In this document: piece after piece, positions 36,107 through 41,318 of the stretch
Layout of the letters: the number at the start of each line of letters is the position of its first letter
Position numbering within the stretch: position 1 is the stretch's first letter
Origin: Sphingomonas sp. Leaf22
Lineage (GTDB): Bacteria > Pseudomonadota > Alphaproteobacteria > Sphingomonadales > Sphingomonadaceae
Assembly (NCBI RefSeq): GCF_001421715.1
Contig: NZ_LMKP01000006.1
Coordinates: forward strand, 101,436-142,753
Length of the DNA stretch: 41,318 nt
Reading direction: 5' to 3'
The notes under the pieces: generated by a model
The model's input: the letters and a program-made list of their open reading frames with translations, nothing else
The model's database searches: none
Told to the model about the DNA's origin: nothing
Made by a program: the position numbers and the translations under genes

Positions 36107-37183
36107 ATGCGGTTCGCGACACGGGGTGCAATAGCGGCGGCGCTGATGATTGGCGCGAGTGGCTGTATCCCGTCCAATCCGGGCCGCATCGCGTCGCGGC
36201 CGACCGTCGAACCGGTGCCGACCGCCGCCCCCGGCACCCCGCCCGCCACCGAACCGCAGGGCAGCGGCGTCACGGCCCTGCCGTCGCCGCCGCCTGCATG
36301 GGAAGCGAAGCGGGTCATACCCGACGCGCGTAACGTCGCGCCCGGCAGCTATGTGGTCCGCCCCGGCGATACGCTGCGCGGCATCGCCAACCTGACCGGT
36401 GCCGGGACCGAGGCGATCGCGCGCGCCAACAACCTGCCGCCCCCGTTCATGATCCGTGCGGGCCAGCGCCTGACCATTCCCGGCGGCCGCTACCACATGG
36501 TCGGCAAGGGCGAGAGCGGCATCGCCATCGCCCGCGCGTACGGCGTCGACTGGTCGCGGATCGCCATTACCAATGCCCTGACCGAACCATTCATCCTCCG
36601 GGCCGGACAGCGCATTCTGATCCCGGTCGATGCCGTGCCGCGGTCGGCCGCCGAGCGCGCCGCCGCGTTCCAGCTCGACATCGACGATATTCTGACCGGC
36701 GGCGAACCGGCGATCGAACCGGACGCACGCCCTGCCCCCGCCGTCACCTCGCCCCGCCGGGTCCTGCCGTCGACCGCTGCCGTCGCCCCGCCCAGCGCCG
36801 ATCCGGGCACGCTGATCTGGCCGGTCGATGGCCGGGTGTTCAAACGCTTCGGCGCAGGCGACAGCGGAGAGCGCAACAACGGCATCAAGATCGCGGTCCC
36901 GATCGACACGCCGATCGGCGCTGCCGCCGCCGGGACCGTCGCCTATGTCGGCACCGGCGTACCGGGGCTTGGCGGGGTGGTCATCATCCGCCACGGCAGC
37001 GGCCTCACCACGGTATACGGCCATGCCAGCCAGTTGCTGGTACAGCGTGGGCAGGCGGTGAAGAAAGGGCAGAAGATCGCCTTGTCGGGCGACACCGGCT
37101 ATGCCGAACGCCCGGCGGTCCATTTCGAGGTGCGGTCGGGCCGCACCCCGGTCGATCCGCTGTCGCGACTGCCGCGCCGGTGA
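36107..37183 (+). CDS. NlpD-like LysM/LytM lipoprotein (amidase activator)
   Basis: 358 residues. Lipobox ASGC (Cys20), a proline-rich linker, two LysM peptidoglycan-binding domains (~82-126 starting YVVRPGDTLRGIA; ~129-173 starting YHMVGKGESG), then a LytM/M23 domain (~236-358). In LytM peptidases the first zinc ligands sit in an H-x-G-x-D-like motif; here it reads NNGIKIAVPIDTP, so a His and the Asp are missing while YGHASQLL and HFEVRSG remain. That degeneracy, and the ending DPLSRLPRR, resemble E. coli NlpD, which activates amidases instead of cutting. A GTG at 36104 would add one residue. Its TGA overlaps the next gene by 4 bases. Confidence 0.88.
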   Translation: MRFATRGAIAAALMIGASGCIPSNPGRIASRPTVEPVPTAAPGTPPATEPQGSGVTALPSPPPAWEAKRVIPDARNVAPGSYVVRPGDTLRGIANLTGAGTEAIARANNLPPPFMIRAGQRLTIPGGRYHMVGKGESGIAIARAYGVDWSRIAITNALTEPFILRAGQRILIPVDAVPRSAAERAAAFQLDIDDILTGGEPAIEPDARPAPAVTSPRRVLPSTAAVAPPSADPGTLIWPVDGRVFKRFGAGDSGERNNGIKIAVPIDTPIGAAAAGTVAYVGTGVPGLGGVVIIRHGSGLTTVYGHASQLLVQRGQAVKKGQKIALSGDTGYAERPAVHFEVRSGRTPVDPLSRLPRR

Positions 37184-38190
37184 AACCGCCGTCCCGCCGC
37201 GCCGTCCTGCGGCAATCGTCGCCGCTGCCGGTCTGGGCGTCGATCCTGTGGCGGGTGGTCGCGGTCCTGACGCTGGTCGGCATCGCGGTGGCGGTGCACT
37301 GGTTCGATCGCGAGGGTCTGCGCGACAATTACGATAGGCAGGTCAGCTTCGCCGACGTGATCTATTTCACGATGATCTCGATCACGACCACCGGCTATGG
37401 CGATATCGCCCCGGTGACCGAACGTGCGCGCCTGTTCGATGCGTTGATCGTCACGCCGATCCGGGTATTCGTCGTGCTGCTGTTCATCGGCACGACCTAT
37501 CAATTCGTCCTTCGGCGCAATTGGGAGCGTTGGCGCATGGCGCTGTTGCAAGACAAACTGACCGGTCACATCGTCGTCGCCGGCTTCGGCAAGACCGGGT
37601 CGGAGGCGGTCGACGAACTGGTCGCGCGGGGCGAGGACCCGCGCCGGATCGTTGTGATCGATCCGGTCCAGGCGCATCTCGACACCGCGCAGAAACTCGG
37701 CTGCATCGTCCTGCTAGCCGATGCCACTCGCGACGCGACGCTGAACGATGTCTGCATCGCCCGCGCACGGGCGCTGATCGTCGCCACCGGTCGCGACGAC
37801 ACGTCGGTGCTGGTGACGTTGACCGCCCGCCATCTCGCTCCCGATCTGACGATCAGCGTCATCGTGAAGGCGGAGGACAACGAGTTTCCCGCCCGTGCCG
37901 CCGGGGCGACGACGGTCATCAATCCGGTCAGCTTCGCCGGTCTGCTGCTCGCCGGATCGTGTCGCGGGCCGCATATCGCCGACTACATGCTCGATCTGGC
38001 GTCGATCGACGGCGCGGTCGCGCTGTCCGAACGCCCGGTCGCCGCGCACGAGGTGGGCCAGCCGCTCTCGGCGATCACCACCGGCCTCGGCCTGCGCATC
38101 TATCGGCAGGGTGGCAAGATTACCTTCGACAGCCCCGAAGCCCGCAACCTGCAACCCGGCGACATGATCGTCGAAGTGGTCACCCGGTAA
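37180..38190 (+). CDS. Potassium channel with cytosolic TrkA-N (RCK) domain
   Basis: 336 residues. Two membrane helices (~22-43 and ~84-103) flank a K+ pore loop with the selectivity filter TTTGYGD in [16 protein letters not shown] Rossmann RCK/TrkA-N domain follows ([18 protein letters not shown], GxGxxG-type, then RIVVIDP), and a C-terminal TrkA-C-like domain ends MIVEVVTR. This is the MthK/Kch two-helix plan; gating ligand unknown. The GTG start overlaps the preceding TGA by 4 bases, so it is co-translated with the NlpD-like gene. Confidence 0.92.
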   Translation: MKPPSRRAVLRQSSPLPVWASILWRVVAVLTLVGIAVAVHWFDREGLRDNYDRQVSFADVIYFTMISITTTGYGDIAPVTERARLFDALIVTPIRVFVVLLFIGTTYQFVLRRNWERWRMALLQDKLTGHIVVAGFGKTGSEAVDELVARGEDPRRIVVIDPVQAHLDTAQKLGCIVLLADATRDATLNDVCIARARALIVATGRDDTSVLVTLTARHLAPDLTISVIVKAEDNEFPARAAGATTVINPVSFAGLLLAGSCRGPHIADYMLDLASIDGAVALSERPVAAHEVGQPLSAITTGLGLRIYRQGGKITFDSPEARNLQPGDMIVEVVTR

Positions 38191-38317
38191 CGCCGGATGC
38201 CGCGCGGTTCCGGCCGATCGGTTTCCGCGGCTTCACGACCTTCGCCGGACGCGGCGAACCGCACCGCAGCACCGCCCCTATCATTTTTTGCCGAAATCGC
38301 TATGTGACCGGGCAATC

Positions 38318-39649
38318 ATGGCAACTCGTCTTCCTTCGCCTCCCCGTGTCGGGATGGTTTCCCTCGGCTGTCCCAAGAACCTTGTCGACAGCGAACGCAT
38401 CCTGACCAAATTGCGCAGCGACGGCTATCAGATGTCGTCCGACTATGCCGGGGCCGATGTCGTGCTGGTCAACACCTGCGGTTTCCTCGACTCCGCCAAG
38501 GAAGAGTCGCTCGAAGCGATCGGCGAGGCGATCGCCGAAAACGGCCGCGTCATCGTCACCGGTTGCATGGGGCAGGAAGCGGAGACGATCCGCGCCCGCT
38601 TCCCGCAGGTGCTGGCCGTCACCGGCGCGCATCAATATGAACAGGTGGTCGAGGCGGTGCACGAAGCCGCGCCGCCGATCCCGTCGCCGTTCGTCGATCT
38701 CGTTCCCGAAAGCGGCCTCAAACTGACGCCGCGCCATTACAGCTATCTGAAGATTTCGGAGGGCTGCAACCACCGCTGCTCGTTCTGCATCATCCCGTCG
38801 ATCCGCGGCGATCTGGTCAGCCGCCGCCCCGATGCGATCCTGCGCGAGGCGGAAAAGCTGGTCGCGGCAGGGACGAAGGAACTGCTGGTCATCAGCCAGG
38901 ATACGTCGGCCTATGGCATCGATATCCGCCGCGAACCGCGCGCGTGGAAGGGGCGCGAGGTCGTGCCGCACATGACCGATCTGGCCCGCGAGTTGGGACA
39001 GATCGCGCCATGGGTGCGGCTCCACTATGTCTATCCCTATCCGCATGTCGACGCGGTCGTGCCGCTGATGGCCGAGGGGCTGGTGCTGCCGTATCTCGAT
39101 ATTCCGTTCCAGCACGCCTCGCCCAATGTTCTGAAGGCGATGAAGCGTCCGGCGAACGATGCCAAGGTGCTCGAACGCCTGCGCGGCTGGCGTGAGGTCT
39201 GCCCCGACATCGCGATCCGTTCCTCGTTCGTCGTCGGTTTCCCCGGCGAGACCGAAGCCGATTTCCAGTATCTGCTCGACTGGCTGGACGAAGCGCAGCT
39301 CGACCGGGTCGGCGCGTTCCGCTTCGAACCCGTCGAGGGGGCCGCCGCCAACGCGCTGCCCGATCCGGTGCCGGAGACGGTGAAAGAAGAACGCTACGCG
39401 CGGATCATGGAAAAGACCGCCGCGATCTCGGCTGCCAAGCTGGCCGCAAAGATCGGGCGCACGATCGACGTCATCATCGACGAGGTCGGCGAGGAAGGCG
39501 GCGCGACCGGCCGCAGCACCGCCGACGCGCCGGGCATCGACGGCGAGGTATTCCTGCGCGACGCCGGCCATCTGGCACAGGGCGATATCGTCAAGGTCGA
39601 AGTCGAGGACGCCGACGAACACGACCTGTACGGTGTGCCGGTAGCCTGA
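38318..39649 (+). CDS. rimO: Ribosomal protein S12 methylthiotransferase RimO
   Basis: Radical-SAM enzyme adding a methylthio group to Asp89 of ribosomal protein S12. 443 residues. N-terminal UPF0004 domain with cluster cysteines in [25 protein letters not shown] and TGCMGQEAE; the radical-SAM motif [15 protein letters not shown] (C-x3-C-x2-C); and a C-terminal TRAM domain ([20 protein letters not shown] to [14 protein letters not shown]). RimO is preferred over MiaB from LVDSERIL, the IIPSIRG segment and the TRAM ending. Followed by a strong hairpin terminator. Confidence 0.97.
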   Translation: MATRLPSPPRVGMVSLGCPKNLVDSERILTKLRSDGYQMSSDYAGADVVLVNTCGFLDSAKEESLEAIGEAIAENGRVIVTGCMGQEAETIRARFPQVLAVTGAHQYEQVVEAVHEAAPPIPSPFVDLVPESGLKLTPRHYSYLKISEGCNHRCSFCIIPSIRGDLVSRRPDAILREAEKLVAAGTKELLVISQDTSAYGIDIRREPRAWKGREVVPHMTDLARELGQIAPWVRLHYVYPYPHVDAVVPLMAEGLVLPYLDIPFQHASPNVLKAMKRPANDAKVLERLRGWREVCPDIAIRSSFVVGFPGETEADFQYLLDWLDEAQLDRVGAFRFEPVEGAAANALPDPVPETVKEERYARIMEKTAAISAAKLAAKIGRTIDVIIDEVGEEGGATGRSTADAPGIDGEVFLRDAGHLAQGDIVKVEVEDADEHDLYGVPVA

Positions 39650-39674
39650 AATCCTCCCCGGCACGGGGAGGATT
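39650..39674 (+). terminator. Terminator after rimO
   Basis: An 11-bp perfect stem (AATCCTCCCCG with CGGGGAGGATT) and a 3-base loop directly after the rimO stop, followed by GCGCTTT. Its 19-base core recurs at 41094-41112. Confidence 0.7.
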
Positions 39675-39708
39675 GCGCTTTGAGCCCCCCGCCCCCTACA
39701 TCTCGGCC

Positions 39709-41091
39709 ATGACTCCGACGATCACCGCCGACCGCGGGCAGGATGCCCGTACCATCCACCTGATCCCGCTCGCCGCGTTCGATGCGTGGCTTGGCCAGCA
39801 ACCCCCGCGCATTCGCGCCGCCGCGACGGCGCAGCGGCTGGTCGCCAAGGCCGGCAAGACCGCGACGCTGCCCGGCGAACGCCCCGATGAATGGTCGGTC
39901 GCCACCGTCGTCGCCGACCCGGCGAACCTGTCGTCATGGGAGCTGGCGCATTTGCCCGCGCAGCTTCCTGCCGGCAGCTATCGCCTCGCCAGCGGTGCCC
40001 CCGGCGCTGCGAAGCTCGGCTGGGCGACCGCGCAATATCGCTTCACCCGCTATCGCAAGGGCGATGACGACGCCCCCCGCGTCCTGCTTTCCAACGAACC
40101 AGCCCGGATCGACGAAGCGCTGCGACAGGCGGCCGCTACCGCGCGGGTCCGCGATCTGGTCAACACCGCCGCCGCCGACCTCGGCCCTGCCGAACTCGCC
40201 ATTGCCGTCCGTACCATCGGCGACGCGCATGGCGCGACCGTTACCGTCACCACCGGCCGCGATCTGGAGACCGGCTATCCGATGATACATGCGGTCGGAA
40301 AGGCCGCCGGCAAGGGGCGCGAACCGCGGTTGATCGAACTGGTCTGGGGCAACCCGGCGCATCCTCGCGTCGCACTGGTGGGCAAGGGCGTATGCTTCGA
40401 CAGTGGCGGGCTCGATATCAAGCCGTCTTCGGGCATGCGTCTGATGAAGAAGGATATGGGCGGCGCGGCGCACGCGCTGGCACTCGCCGGGCTGGTGATG
40501 GAAACGCATCTGCCGGTCCGGCTCCATCTGCTGATCCCGGCGGTCGAGAACAGCGTATCGGCCGACAGCTTCCGTCCCGGCGACGTGCTGACGACGCGCA
40601 AGGGGCTGACGGTCGAGAACACCAATACCGATGCCGAAGGGCGGCTTGTGCTGGGCGATGCGCTGACTCGGGCGTGCGAGGATCACCCCGACCTGCTGAT
40701 CGACTTCGCGACCCTGACCGGGGCCGCCCGCGTGGCGCTCGGCCCCGATCTGCCGGCGACCTTCGCCAATGACGATACGCTCGCCGCCGACCTGCTCGCG
40801 GCAGGCACGGCGGAAGAGGACCCGTTGTGGCGGATGCCGCTATGGGATGGCTATGACGACCTGCTGAAGTCCGACATCGCCGACATAGTCAACGCTCCCG
40901 ATGGCGGCATGGCCGGCGCGGTCACCGCCGCGCTGTTCCTGCGGCGGTTCGTGACGCCGGGCACCGCATGGGCGCATCTCGACACCTTCGCCTGGCGCAC
41001 CGCCGCCAAACCCGGCCGCGCCAAAGGTGGCGAAGCCTATGGCCTGCGCGCGACGTGGCGGCTGCTGAAGGATCGGTACGCCAAACCCTGA
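39709..41091 (+). CDS. Leucyl aminopeptidase family (M17) metallopeptidase
   Basis: 460 residues. Removes N-terminal residues from peptides using two metals. The metal and catalytic residues are visible: VGKGVCFDSGGLDIKPSSGM (Asp and Lys), MKKDMGGAAHALALAGLVME (Asp), and NTNTDAEGRLVLGDALTRAC (Asp, Glu, catalytic Arg). The N-terminal domain is shorter and different from E. coli PepA, matching the smaller M17 form common in alphaproteobacteria. ATG at 39709 begins the conserved MTPTI. Cytosolic. Confidence 0.95.
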   Translation: MTPTITADRGQDARTIHLIPLAAFDAWLGQQPPRIRAAATAQRLVAKAGKTATLPGERPDEWSVATVVADPANLSSWELAHLPAQLPAGSYRLASGAPGAAKLGWATAQYRFTRYRKGDDDAPRVLLSNEPARIDEALRQAAATARVRDLVNTAAADLGPAELAIAVRTIGDAHGATVTVTTGRDLETGYPMIHAVGKAAGKGREPRLIELVWGNPAHPRVALVGKGVCFDSGGLDIKPSSGMRLMKKDMGGAAHALALAGLVMETHLPVRLHLLIPAVENSVSADSFRPGDVLTTRKGLTVENTNTDAEGRLVLGDALTRACEDHPDLLIDFATLTGAARVALGPDLPATFANDDTLAADLLAAGTAEEDPLWRMPLWDGYDDLLKSDIADIVNAPDGGMAGAVTAALFLRRFVTPGTAWAHLDTFAWRTAAKPGRAKGGEAYGLRATWRLLKDRYAKP

Positions 41092-41093
41092 AT

Positions 41094-41220
41094 CCTCCCC
41101 GGCACGGGGAGGGGGACCAGCCACAGGCTGGTGGAGGGGGATCTCCAAGGGCGATCCGTTCGTGGAAGCTTCCCTCCCCCACCGCTTCGCGGCGGTCCCC
41201 CTCCCCGTGCCGGGGGACTG
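41094..41220. repeat. Large inverted repeat with 20-bp perfect arms
   Basis: Arms at 41097-41116 (CCCCGGCACGGGGAGGGGGA) and 41196-41215 are exact complements, 79 bases apart, with smaller nested palindromes (CCAGCCACAGGCTGG; ACCGCTTCGCGGCGGT) inside. The 19-base core also forms the rimO terminator, so this is a mobile-looking palindromic element in a second family. Confidence 0.85.
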
Positions 41221-41281
41221 TTTACACGAGGCGCGTTTTGGATTCTTCTGTGTTCCTTTGATGTGGGATGGGGAGGACAGG

Positions 41282-41318
41282 ATGCGTTGTCCAGCGTGCG
41301 AGGGGACCGACCTGATCA
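41282..41318 (+). CDS. Zinc-ribbon protein, 5' fragment (window end)
   Basis: Only the first twelve codons fit: MRCPACEGTDLI, with a C-x-x-C zinc knuckle. The start and the GGGGAGGA ribosome site 7 bases upstream fit the zf-TFIIB family of short proteins, which begin in this way. The rest lies outside the window, so the family call is tentative. Confidence 0.55.
   Translation, partial: MRCPACEGTDLI

Overview
The window looks like a chromosomal segment of a sphingomonad (Alphaproteobacteria, Sphingomonadales; Sphingomonas or a close relative). This rests on high GC, the order pcm-tolC-popZ-valS, a cysteine-poor DksA, a magnesium-type HemB, DUF1465/DUF465 genes next to dksA, PEP-CTERM-like sorting, and many intergenic palindromes of the CGTCATTCC...GGAATGACG type. 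The species assignment is inference from gene content; no database was searched. There is no phage, insertion sequence, CRISPR array or rRNA operon.

Layout: 1-370 holds two identical tRNA-Arg(ACG) genes in a tandem duplication that includes their promoters. 406-4655 has a small lipoprotein gene, then a translationally coupled minus-strand operon hemB - GNAT acetyltransferase - membrane protein with a spermidine-synthase-like domain. 4739-5623 is a lipid kinase. 5845-11553 (minus) runs pcm, tolC, popZ (DUF2497), valS. 11893-13854 is an O-antigen/exopolysaccharide-type acyltransferase in a lower-GC patch, followed by tRNA-Cys(GCA).

14297-18373 is a metal-response operon: a small CnrY-like anti-sigma candidate, a CnrX-like periplasmic metal sensor, a CnrH-like ECF sigma factor, and the copper-resistance pair copA-copB. 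The first three genes and copA/copB overlap by 4 bases each. The same two-part promoter-like motif lies upstream of both the regulatory trio and copA. The trio is CnrYXH-type, known from cobalt/nickel control, but here it is joined to copper genes.

18422-25882 carries purU, a minus-strand stress-type operon SRPBCC - Zn alcohol dehydrogenase - SDR (the SDR has a 1-base frameshift), cysS, a TM2-domain protein and a class II DAHP synthase. 26261-29663 holds two tandem Tat/lipoprotein ferritin-like proteins and an Nramp metal transporter; the first ferritin-like copy keeps the di-iron ligands, the second has lost most of them. 29671-34714 has a small membrane protein, a nitronate monooxygenase-like enzyme, DUF1465, two divergent DUF465 genes, dksA, a Ser/Thr/Gly-rich PEP-CTERM-like surface protein and a host-attachment-family protein. 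34810-41318 has serS, an NlpD-like LysM/LytM lipoprotein, a potassium channel with a TrkA-N domain, rimO, an M17 aminopeptidase and the first codons of a zinc-ribbon protein.

The points most worth following up are the CnrYXH-copAB module with its shared promoter motif, the active/degenerate ferritin-like pair beside Nramp, the broken SDR gene, the composition shift inside valS, and the promoter exposed by the tRNA-Arg duplication.
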